DNA of 64,000 bases, from NCBI GenBank assembly GCA_947626935.1, contig CANQUD010000004.1, positions 1 through 64,000 on the forward strand, written 5' to 3'. Shown piece after piece: positions 1-9,100 of the stretch (position 1 is its first letter; each line of letters begins with the position of its first letter). The stretch comes from an uncultured Clostridia bacterium. Its GTDB lineage: Bacteria; Bacillota; Clostridia; Christensenellales; Borkfalkiaceae. The notes under the pieces are model-generated. The model did not search any database. It was not told where the DNA came from and worked only from the letters and a program-made list of their open reading frames with translations. The translations under genes and the position numbers were made by a program.

Positions 1-27
1 TTTGTTCTTTCTTCCTCTCGTTCCCAT
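1..27 (-). CDS. 5' end of a probable IS3-family transposase OrfA (truncated by window edge)
   Basis: Minus strand from 27 reads ATGGGAACGAGAGGAAGAAAGAACAAA (MGTRGRKNK...), preceded by a GGAGGTG ribosome-binding site inside an IS-end-like inverted repeat. Confidence 0.45.
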
Positions 28-31
28 AAAA

Positions 32-75
32 ATATGCACCTCCAAAAGTGTCTAACTTTTGGGGTGCATATCAAA
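32..75. mobile_element. IS3/IS150-type terminal sequence, one end only
   Basis: atatgcacc-t-ccaaaagt / gtcta / acttttgg-ggtgcatat: 17-bp inverted repeat with one bulge; minus strand reads TGATATGCACCCCAAAAGTTAGACAC, resembling IS150-group ends (TG...CCCCAAAAGTTAGAC) from memory. Confidence 0.5.
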
Positions 76-110
76 ACAGCCCTCGCTTTTTTACTTCACC
101 AAATTGAAGT

Positions 111-683
111 TTAATAATCTAACAGTCTGCCATAGTCATTCCATTCGCCGAACATTTTACCTTGTTTGGTCTCCACGATTAAGTGTGCCAACATTTTGTC
201 GTACATCTCTGGGTTTCGTTTCTTATAGAAGGCGATATTTCCCGTTCGCACCCTTTGGTATAAAGGAGGAAATGATTTGAACTTTGACCACGCCTGCGCA
301 GCCTTCAACGCCGTCTCAATGTCAGGATCAATATGAAAACTGCGAATTCCCATAGCAGGGAGAACTACTCTTCCCGCATCAGTCATAAGACCTAAAGCTT
401 CCGATCTGCGAACTCGCTCCTTGTTTAGTTCTGTCCATTTGCTCCCCTTTTTACGGGGCGTAAAGCGCTGCAACCTCTTTCCGTCAATGATTCGGTGGGT
501 GCTGTCTATCCAACCATAGCAAAGTGCCTCTTCCACAGCATCAATATACCAAAAGTGGGTGTCGTCAACAGGCTTCCCGCGCTTTACATCAACCCAGCAT
601 TCTATCTCTTGTTCTGAATAAACGCTGAGCCATTCACGAAATAATTTGCGGCAATCGACTTGTAAAATATTCTTATACTCCAT
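111..683 (-). CDS. YdeI/OmpD-associated family protein
   Basis: 190 aa; EALCYGWIDSTHRIIDGKRLQRFTPRKKGSKWTELNKERV is typical of the YdeI family. Confidence 0.75.
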   Translation of the reverse strand: MEYKNILQVDCRKLFREWLSVYSEQEIECWVDVKRGKPVDDTHFWYIDAVEEALCYGWIDSTHRIIDGKRLQRFTPRKKGSKWTELNKERVRRSEALGLMTDAGRVVLPAMGIRSFHIDPDIETALKAAQAWSKFKSFPPLYQRVRTGNIAFYKKRNPEMYDKMLAHLIVETKQGKMFGEWNDYGRLLDY

Positions 684-697
684 TACTTACTTGTTCT

Positions 698-763
698 CGC
701 CAAATTCCTGTTTATCGCCCCCATTATATCATAACGACACAGAAAACGCAAGATATCAGAAAG
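698..763 (-). repeat. 66-bp upstream block, copy A
   Basis: About 63/66 identical by eye to 2710-2775; lies 15 nt upstream of the minus-strand ATG at 683. Confidence 0.85.
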
Positions 764-787
764 CCAAATGTCATTCCCCTATGGGAG

Positions 788-816
788 TTGATTTATACGC
801 GTGTTTATGATATAAT
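788..816 (+). promoter_or_regulatory. sigma-A-like promoter of the S41 peptidase gene
   Basis: TTGATT-N17-TATAAT, start codon at 852. Confidence 0.6.
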
Positions 817-851
817 CAAGATACGATAAAGAATTACCCCATGGAGAAATC

Positions 852-2099
852 ATGACAAAGAAAGAGGTTGCACAAACGATCGTTGATATTTGCAGAAACG
901 ACGCTTCATTCTGCAAAGATATTGAAGGCGGAAACGCTGACCGCTTTTTGTCTGAAATTTCGGAAGAAATGGACGAAAAAACTTTTTTATTTTGCATCGA
1001 TAGTTACCTTGCCTCTTTCGGTGTGCGCGGGCATCTTTATTTTTATAAAAAGAGCAATGTGCCCTATTCTATAGGTTTTCGAGTTAGACAATATCAAGAT
1101 AGCTTATTTATTACATCTTCCGAGGAAGAATTGCCTCTCTTGAAGGGTGACGAAATCATCGCAATAAACGGAACCCCCATTGCGCAGGTTGCCGAAAAGT
1201 ATCCCGTATTTTTCCATGAGGGATCCGCACGGTGCGGAGATAGCTGGGAGAAGATCATTTCCTATTCCGATACTGTTACCGTCAAGAGAACGGACAAGAT
1301 TTTTGAGTATATTGTCCGCACCGATGTTAAGAGGACGGAAAGACCGTCGTTTGAGTGTAAAAAACTTGCTGATGACTGTTTATATGTGCGTTTCAACAAT
1401 TTTTCCGATGAAACGGAAATACAACATTTTCTTGCCGACTACAAAGGTGAAATCGAATCTACCCAATACCTCATAATAGATGTTCGCGAAAATTCGGGCG
1501 GGAGTGATACCGTGTTTCTGCCGCTCCTCAAATATTGCCTCAGAGAGAACGATGATTTAAGCGGTAAACCGATTTTCACCTCGACAGAAGAAATTCTTTT
1601 TACGGAACGGAACGTCGAAAATCGTATTAAGTTATACAAGAGCTATTTCGATCAGGCTGAATCCGAAGAAATGCGCAAGTATTTTGAGGAACAAATCGAG
1701 AAACAGATCATCAACAAAGGAAAAGGGTTTGTTCAAGTGGAGGCGGACAGCTTTTCGTTTGCGATGTCCGGCTCACGCCTGCCCGAAAAAATCGTCGTGC
1801 TTACTGATTGTGATTGCGCATCGTCGGGAGAGAGTTTTGTTGAGATAGTTTCAAAACTTGACAAAGTTACTGTTATTGGTCGCCCCACCATGGGGATATG
1901 TGATTATTCCAATCTTGCATACTTCGATTTCGGAGAGTACGTTTTACATTATCCGACATCGCGAAGCAAGGCGATCGACGAAGGACGAGGGACAAGAGGG
2001 AAAGGCTTACAACCCGATATCTTGATTCCATGGTCGCCAAAACACATTCGTGAGGACATTGATATCACGACTGCATTCGATTTTTTAAGGACGAAATAA
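852..2099 (+). CDS. S41 family (C-terminal-processing type) peptidase
   Basis: LIIDVRENSGGSD and DCDCASSGESF...VIGRPTMG motifs, PDZ-like N-terminal part. Confidence 0.8.
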   Translation: MTKKEVAQTIVDICRNDASFCKDIEGGNADRFLSEISEEMDEKTFLFCIDSYLASFGVRGHLYFYKKSNVPYSIGFRVRQYQDSLFITSSEEELPLLKGDEIIAINGTPIAQVAEKYPVFFHEGSARCGDSWEKIISYSDTVTVKRTDKIFEYIVRTDVKRTERPSFECKKLADDCLYVRFNNFSDETEIQHFLADYKGEIESTQYLIIDVRENSGGSDTVFLPLLKYCLRENDDLSGKPIFTSTEEILFTERNVENRIKLYKSYFDQAESEEMRKYFEEQIEKQIINKGKGFVQVEADSFSFAMSGSRLPEKIVVLTDCDCASSGESFVEIVSKLDKVTVIGRPTMGICDYSNLAYFDFGEYVLHYPTSRSKAIDEGRGTRGKGLQPDILIPWSPKHIREDIDITTAFDFLRTK

Positions 2100-2122
2100 A
2101 TTTCAAATTTTTTGAATAGAAA

Positions 2123-2156
2123 GAAGGCGAGGGCGGTCAACCCTCACCTTTTTACT
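2123..2156. terminator. bidirectional intrinsic terminator
   Basis: ggcgaggg-cggtcaa-ccctcacc followed by TTTTT; one wobble pair. Confidence 0.6.
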
Positions 2157-2180
2157 TCACTAGATTGAAGATCATCAATG

Positions 2181-2696
2181 TTATCCCGAAAAGCGGTTTG
2201 CTCTTTGGCGACGACGTTCTGTCGCCTCATCGGAATGATCGATAAATTGATAAATTACTCCATATTCGAAAGAAAAATCCTTTTCGGCGGACAGTTCCCA
2301 CTCGTTTACATCGATCGTCTGCTGCCCTTTGATTTCGGTCTTTTTCCCCAGCCAAAGGTCAACAATCATAAATACATCTTGTTTGAGAAGCTGTTTTTTG
2401 GCAAACGCTTTCAGCCATTTGAGTTCTTCCAGCGCATTTGTCGCATAGTTATCAGATATAACAGAGCGATACCGCGTTTCGTAATCAAGCCCAAACTCAC
2501 TGTCTATGGCGTAAAGGCAAAAATCATTCAAAACATTGTGCAAACATTGTTTTTCCTGTTCGGTCAACTCTGCTCTGAACGCTATCCCGCTGTTGTACCA
2601 CATGTCGCCGTCATGTATGGTCGGTAAAATATCTTTGTATTTGTAAGCCGTCTTTTGCAGCGGTACTTCTAAAGCCAGAAAACATTTCATTGACAT
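2181..2696 (-). CDS. hypothetical protein
   Basis: 171-aa ORF with plausible start; no family recognised. Confidence 0.6.
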   Translation of the reverse strand: MSMKCFLALEVPLQKTAYKYKDILPTIHDGDMWYNSGIAFRAELTEQEKQCLHNVLNDFCLYAIDSEFGLDYETRYRSVISDNYATNALEELKWLKAFAKKQLLKQDVFMIVDLWLGKKTEIKGQQTIDVNEWELSAEKDFSFEYGVIYQFIDHSDEATERRRQRANRFSG

Positions 2697-2709
2697 ATTT
2701 CGTTTTCCC

Positions 2710-2775
2710 CGCCAAATTCCTGTTTATCGCCCCCATTCTATCACAACGACACAGAAAAAGCAAGATATCAGAAAG
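2710..2775 (-). repeat. 66-bp upstream block, copy B
   Basis: Near-identical to 698-763; lies 14 nt upstream of the ATG at 2696. Confidence 0.85.
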
Positions 2776-2781
2776 TCAATT

Positions 2782-2826
2782 TGGCATATAGGCAGCCGGT
2801 CTTGACGATCTCATGCCTATATGCCA
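2782..2826. repeat. 13-bp perfect inverted repeat
   Basis: tggcatataggca ... tgcctatatgcca with 19-nt loop, abutting the sirtuin stop codon. Confidence 0.8.
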
Positions 2827-3672
2827 TTATCGATCATTTCCGATCGCCGATAGAATGTTCCCGATATCGTCGTTCAGACAGATCGATTGCTTTTGGATCT
2901 GTTCGGGGCAGAAGGCTTCGCCGTAATTGATACAGATATATGTTGCTCGTCTATTCTGCGCGGTCAGCCGCCAGAACGGATATTTGATGATCGCGGGCGT
3001 ATTATACCCCACGCCGAGTTCGAGATAGAGAATGTTGTCCCGCTTATGCGCGTTGATAAACCGTTCGTAACGCTCGCAAGCCGCATGCCACCCTTCGTCC
3101 TCGACAAACTGGTCATCCGAGCGCAGATTCATCGTCATCGGCTTGCCGCAGACGGGACAATGCGGAATAAGTTCGGTCGGGATGCACATCTCCCGTTGTT
3201 CCGCTACCATGCGGCGGACAATTTCCTCATTGTCATACGTCTTGTTATGACAAGGCACCGAACATTGAAACAGCCCATAGTCCCCCTGTGTGTAAAAGAG
3301 CCGCTTTTTGTCGAATCCCGCCTTCTGAAAACAGTGATCGACGTTGGTGGTGATGACAAAATAGTCCCTGTCCTTCACGAGGTCGAAAAGGGTTTGATAA
3401 ACAGGTTTTGGCGGGGCCATGTAGCGGTTGACGAGGATATACCTCGACCAATACGCCCAATGCTCTTCGGGCGTATCATACGGATAAAACCCGCCCGCAT
3501 ACATGTCATGAAAGCCGTATTTCTCTTCAAAATCCGAGAAATATTTTTCAAAACGTGACCCCATATAGGTAAAACCAGCCGCCGTGGAAAGCCCCGCCCC
3601 CGCGCCGATCACAACAGCATCGGCACACGCAAGGATCTCTTTCGCCCTTTCGGTTTGATCCGAACAGTCCAT
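2827..3672 (-). CDS. SIR2-family protein, class M (SirTM)-like
   Basis: VIGAGAGLSTAAGFTY, VITTNVDHCFQKAGF, TQGDYG, HCPVCGKPMTMNLRSDDQFVEDEGW; start chosen at MDCSDQ with an upstream RBS. Confidence 0.75.
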   Translation of the reverse strand: MDCSDQTERAKEILACADAVVIGAGAGLSTAAGFTYMGSRFEKYFSDFEEKYGFHDMYAGGFYPYDTPEEHWAYWSRYILVNRYMAPPKPVYQTLFDLVKDRDYFVITTNVDHCFQKAGFDKKRLFYTQGDYGLFQCSVPCHNKTYDNEEIVRRMVAEQREMCIPTELIPHCPVCGKPMTMNLRSDDQFVEDEGWHAACERYERFINAHKRDNILYLELGVGYNTPAIIKYPFWRLTAQNRRATYICINYGEAFCPEQIQKQSICLNDDIGNILSAIGNDR

Positions 3673-3732
3673 GCTTCCTCTCCCAAGATGAAATCGGCGG
3701 CAAAAGGTCTTACCTTCCGCCGCCATGAAATG

Positions 3733-4089
3733 TTAACCGATCTCCGCGTCCGCCGCAGTATATGTCCCGAGAGAATTCTCTTTGACCTGAATGCAGATGT
3801 ACTTGATCGCGCTTTGCTCCGACGCATAGAATCTGCGTTTGGCGGAAGGAGCGATCCTGAGCCAGTCTCCCGCGGAGAGCTGCACGCGCTCCCCGTCGAT
3901 CTCTGCACAGCCTTCACCCTCGAGAACGCCGTAGATCTCCTCATTCTGCTTGTGCGAGTGGACGAACGGGACACTTGCCCCCTTGGGAAGTTCGTTCACG
4001 CTTACCTCGGCGCCCGTAAGCGCGAGCACATCATGCAACTCCGTACGCGCCCCCTCTTTGACGCTTGTCTTGCTGAAATTCTTTGCCAT
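3733..4089 (-). CDS. cupin domain protein
   Basis: PFVHSHKQNEEIYGVLEGEGCAEIDGE...LSAGDWLRIAP; start MAKNFSK. Confidence 0.8.
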   Translation of the reverse strand: MAKNFSKTSVKEGARTELHDVLALTGAEVSVNELPKGASVPFVHSHKQNEEIYGVLEGEGCAEIDGERVQLSAGDWLRIAPSAKRRFYASEQSAIKYICIQVKENSLGTYTAADAEIG

Positions 4090-4165
4090 GACACACCTCC
4101 TGAATTTGAAATTTTGATCACTTGGATCGGATCGATCATACCACTTTCGCAAAGAAATTGCAAGA

Positions 4166-4204
4166 TTGTTACATTTCTATTATCGGAAAATAAATTTGTA
4201 ACAA
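4166..4204. promoter_or_regulatory. candidate operator in the cupin/HxlR divergent region
   Basis: ttgttaca-N23-tgtaacaa inverted repeat. Confidence 0.4.
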
Positions 4205-4222
4205 GGTTTCTGTTTTGAACTA

Positions 4223-4252
4223 TTGACAACTATCTCCCCTCTGTGCTACAAT
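4223..4252 (+). promoter_or_regulatory. promoter of the HxlR gene
   Basis: TTGACA-N18-TACAAT. Confidence 0.6.
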
Positions 4253-4287
4253 AACGGCGACTTTCAAAAAAAAGGAAGGAAACCGAG

Positions 4288-4620
4288 ATGTTGACGAAAG
4301 CGGAACTGCCCGAATGCCCCGTGGCGACCACGGTGCAGCTCATCGGGAACAAGTGGAAACTCTTGATCATCCGAAATTTGAACTATGACGGAACGCAGCG
4401 GTTCACCGATCTTTTCAAGACGATCCCCTCGATCAGTAAAAAGGTCTTGACGGACAACCTGCGTGCGCTCGAAGAGGACGGGTTGATCGAGCGAAAGGTC
4501 TTTGCCGAAGTGCCGCCGCGCGTGGAGTATTCTCTCTCTCCGCTCGGGAGTTCGCTCCGACCCCTTCTCGACGCGATGTCGGACTGGGGAACGGAATACA
4601 AGGCATCCGTTCAAGCTTGA
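4288..4620 (+). CDS. HxlR family transcriptional regulator
   Basis: CPVATTVQLIGNKWKLLIIRNL...RFTDLFKTIPSISKKVLTDNLRALEEDGLIERK. Confidence 0.9.
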   Translation: MLTKAELPECPVATTVQLIGNKWKLLIIRNLNYDGTQRFTDLFKTIPSISKKVLTDNLRALEEDGLIERKVFAEVPPRVEYSLSPLGSSLRPLLDAMSDWGTEYKASVQA

Positions 4621-4656
4621 TCCCAAACGGTCACAGACCGAACAGAGGCAGATATC

Positions 4657-6016
4657 ATGAAGAAAATCCTGACCATTGTGCTTGCCCTGCTTCTCCTCGC
4701 GGGAAGTTTTTGCACGGGATGCGGCGAGGAGAAGGATCTTGTCACCGTGACGCCCGCCGACACGAGCGAGGGCTCATCAACCCCGGGAAGGGTTACATGC
4801 ATTACGGCGCCCCGATTACCAGCGGTTAAAGACCCGCATGTTCCTCGTGGGAACGGGGTATCATCACTTCAACTGGTGTGACCTCATGAACGAGGACGGA
4901 GAATACGACTTCACGAAGATCAGGGATTGGATGGCGACATACACGAAGTTCGGTCGTCCGTTCGGGTTTGGAGTGATGGCGGTGAACACCTCTTCGGAAA
5001 AGGAGTACATCACGCCGAAATACGTATTCGACGAGGGCGCGGAGCATTTCACCCACAGGAACGGCGAATCTACGCAGATCATCCCCGATTGGAAGGACCC
5101 CGTCTTTCTCAAAGAGGGGAAGCGGCTCGCGACCGAACTCGGGAAAGAATTCAACGGCGACAAAATTGTGTCTTTCGTTGAGATCTTGTCCTACGGGAAT
5201 TGGGGAGAACAGCTCCTCTTCAACATCGAGACGGGCGACCCCGATTACATGAAAAAGCAGAGCATTTTGCCCGAATTTTTCCGCGACAACTATGTACAGC
5301 CCTATCTCGACGCCTTTCCCGATACCTTTCTCTACAACTCTTGGGGAACAGAGGAGTTCGACGAGGTGTATTTGGAACTCGCGGATCGGGGCGTTGCCCT
5401 TCGGCGGGACGGCATCATCAAGTACACGAACGGACTCGATACTCTCGCCGCAAGTGCCCAAAAGCTCCCTACGGGATTTGAATTTTCGAAGAGCTACAAG
5501 CGCTTCATCGAGGAAGGTATGACGAATGAAGAATTCAACCGACGCCTCGAGGAAGCGATTGCAATCGCCAAACCCTCCTACATCAATTTCGACGACGATT
5601 GGTATGACCAAAATCAAGCGTATGTCGAGGAGCTTGCCAACCGCATGGGCTACTATTTCCGTCTGAAAGAGGCAACCTACCACAGCGATCTGAAGGCGAA
5701 CGGGGAAATGACGCTGTCCTTCCGAAATGACGGGGTCGCGCCCGTCTACGGACCGTGCAGTGTCTTTGTCGGGCTGCTCGACGGAGACGGAACTATCGTC
5801 CGAAAGTTCGCGACGGCATGCGACCCTGCAAGCTGGCTTCCCGATACGACCAAAACGGAGCGCTTTACGGTCGACTTCTCCGCAGTCCCCGCAGGGAATT
5901 ACCGACTCGCGGTCGGACTCTTCCAAAACGAGAGCGACCCTTCCCCCACCTATCTTCTCGGGAGCGAGGGAAAGACGGAGAACGGCTGGTACGCCCTCGG
6001 AGACGTCGTTCTCTGA
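4657..6016 (+). pseudogene. DUF4832-like secreted lipoprotein with two apparent 1-nt frameshifts
   Basis: Lipoprotein signal MKKILTIVLALLLLAGSFCTGCG in one frame, GLINPGKGYMHYGAP in a second, and DYQRLKTRMFLVGTGYHHFNW...ALGDVVL in a third. Confidence 0.6.
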
Positions 6017-6023
6017 ACCAATC

Positions 6024-6064
6024 ATCCATCAAAAAAGACGGCGCTGCCGTCTTTTTTGATGGAT
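6024..6064. terminator. bidirectional intrinsic terminator
   Basis: 19-bp perfect stem atccatcaaaaaagacggc-gct-gccgtcttttttgatggat between convergent genes. Confidence 0.9.
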
Positions 6065-6112
6065 CTGAAAAGTAAAATACAGGGACCATGTCCGAGAGAA
6101 CAGCTCCTCAAA

Positions 6113-9100
6113 TCAGCTCTTTCTCTTCTTTCGTACGAGGAACACGATGACGACTGCGGCAACGGCGAGAACGGTGATCGGGATGACGATGCCGAGGATG
6201 AGTCCGAGGTTGGAACTCTCTGCGGGACAGCTGACGAACGTGATGTCGTAATTGTCGCTCGAAACGCCGCTCGGGACCATGACGCGCTTGCCGTTTTCCT
6301 CTGCATATTCGATCTTGAGTTCGCCCGAGAGGACGCTCTCGTCCTCCCCTTCCGCAAATCCGCTGTAGACGGGATCCCCCGCCTCGTTGACGGAGACGGT
6401 CAGTTTTGCCCTGCCGATCTCGACCATGACGGTCATCTCCTTTCCGCTCTCGGCGAGCGCATAATAGGTCCCGCCGTCGAGAGAAACAGAGAGCTTCACC
6501 GCGCGGATGCCCGCATTCTTGTCCGAAAGGGTCGCCTTGACGTCGAGCACAAAGTCTTTGGAGAAAGCGGGATCGATCTCGGAAAGCGTCTCGGCGTTGA
6601 GGTAGACGACATGGGAAAGGTCAAGCTCGACTTTATCCGTCCCGTCGTACGTCTTACCCTTGGCGGTGATGCCGCTGACGATTACCTCGACGGTGATATT
6701 CTTCTCGCGGAGCATCATCTCACGGATGCGCTCGAATGCGGACGTCAGACGCCCGATCGCCTCTTCCGTCTCCTTGACGGTCGTGCTTGCATCGATCTCG
6801 CTGAAAGCCGCGGAGAGCGCAAGTTCGATCTCCGTGACGAACTCCGATCTCTTGATCTCCGAGAACGCGGGATCCCCGTTCACCTGCTGCAGGAGCGCAT
6901 CCGCAGCCGTCTGCGCTTCCGCCCGCTTTTCCGCCTTGGCGATGGCAAGTCTCTGCGCCGCCTCGTCGTCGGGATCCGTTTCTTCTTCGGGCGCCCGCTC
7001 CTGTCCCTTGACATAGACGATCATGTTGACCGTGATATTCTCCGTGACGGCGATCTCCTCGCCGAGTTGGACGTTCATCTCCGTCGTCGCGTTGAGGTCA
7101 TCGATCCCCATGAGCGGATCCTTTGTCACGAGGCTGTAGCTCGTGAAGGAAAATTCCGTCCCCTCGGGGAATGCGCCCTTTAGGAGCGTCTCCGTGGGAT
7201 CTTCGAACTTGAGCAGATCACCGTGCCGCATTACCCTGTTTTCGTAGAACTCGCCGTTGATCTCGTAGGTCACGTTGTACGTATTTTTCGTGAGATCGGC
7301 ATTGATGATGTAGAACGGTTCGGTAAGTTCCAGTTCGAACCCGTCGAGGTCGGCGCGGTCGAAATAGAGCGTATCCTGCTGCCCCGCTTGAAGGATCAGG
7401 GAGACGATGTGATATCCCGTCGGAAGGGTGCGGAGAGAGATCGTGTAGACAGAACCGAAGGGAGCGAGATCGAGCACCGTGTCCGTGCCGTCGACGAAAC
7501 CTGCGCCATCCTCGGTAAAGGAATACATGACATAGACGGGCATATCCACGACATCGGCAAGGAGCCAGATATCGTCGCTTTGGGCTGTATAGGTATCAAA
7601 GTCGACGAAATCGGGAGCATAGGTGCCGTCGGCATTCTTTGCGAAGAATCCGTTGATGTAGCCGCCCGAAGGCACGAGCGACTCGTCATGACAGCTGACG
7701 AACTGGATCTTGGAGCCGTATGGATAATATCTCGTCGCATAGACGACATCTTCCCCGTCCTTCGGGACGGCATAGTTCACGAGGAGCTTCTTGGTCAATT
7801 TTGCGGTGTAGACGCGGTCTGAATCGGTCTCCGCCGTCTCATACGCCTGATACAGACTCCCCCCGTATTCCCAGCCGTTAAAGACGTACTTTTCGGGGTC
7901 GATCTTCGGAAGGCTGAAGGGTTCGGACGGCATGACATGGTAGACAAGATTTTCCGTCCCCGCGTCGTCGTTCCCGATCGAAAATTCCACGCGGGGCTTG
8001 TCTGCAAGGGTTGCCTTGAGGAGCATGTCGCCGTTCACCTCGATCTCCTCGCCGACGGAGTACTTTCTCCCCTCTCCGTCCGTCCAGCTCATGACATATC
8101 TCGTCTTTTGATAGTCGCCGCCGAGCGCTTCGAGAACAAATCTGTACCCCGGGAGACAGTTGCGGGATGTCTGTTCACCGTCCACTTCCAGCGTAACGGT
8201 GAAAGCTTCCAGCTCGAGGCGGACTTCCCGCTTGCCGTTGAGGACGACTTTGCCGCGGTTTGTCACAAAATGTCCCACATCCCCTTCCGAGAGATCGAAA
8301 TCTGCCGTAAACAGGACGAGACTCGTCTCTTCCGAATCGGTGACGACGGAGATCGGACTGACGTACGCCTCGGGGAGTGAACCCTTCACAAAGACGGGCG
8401 TCCCCGCTTCCTTGAACAGCGTGCCGCCGACCCTGCCGCCCGACATGCTCGCAGACTGCCCGCCGAACCATACGGCATACTGCGTCGCATTGTCAAAGAC
8501 ATCTGCCGTGAAGTCGCCCGTTTCGCCGTAGAGATAGACGGCGGAGCCTTCTTCGCAGACATTCTCCGTGACGGAAAGCGGCGCATGCGTCGTCTCGTCG
8601 CCATAGACATAGAAGGGCCTCGCGCCCGTCGAGGAACGGGCATAACAGATCGCAGCGCCGTTCTCCGCGGCACGGTTTCCCCTCATGGAGCCGCCGTAGA
8701 CCGTCACTTTGCCGTCCGCATAGACGGCGCCCCCGCGGAGTGCGGTATTTTCGGTGAAGGTACAGCTGTGAAGTTCCCCGACGCCGCCGAGGAAATTCCC
8801 GAATCCCCCGCCGAGATCCGCTTTATTTTTCGTGAAGGTGCAATTTCGGAAAATTGCCGTGTGTCGGAGATAGACGCCGCCCCCTTCCGTCGCCGTGTTC
8901 TCCGAGAATGTGCAGTCGGAAAATTCCACGTCCTTTGCGTTGATGTAGACGCCGCCGCCGAGCCGCGCCACATTGTTGCGGAATGTACAGTTCTTGGCGG
9001 AGACAGCGCCGCCGTCGATGCGCAGACCGCCGCCCAACGCCCCGTTGCCGCTCTTGAGAAGATTGTTTGCGAAGGTGCAATTCTCCGCCGTGAACGTTCC

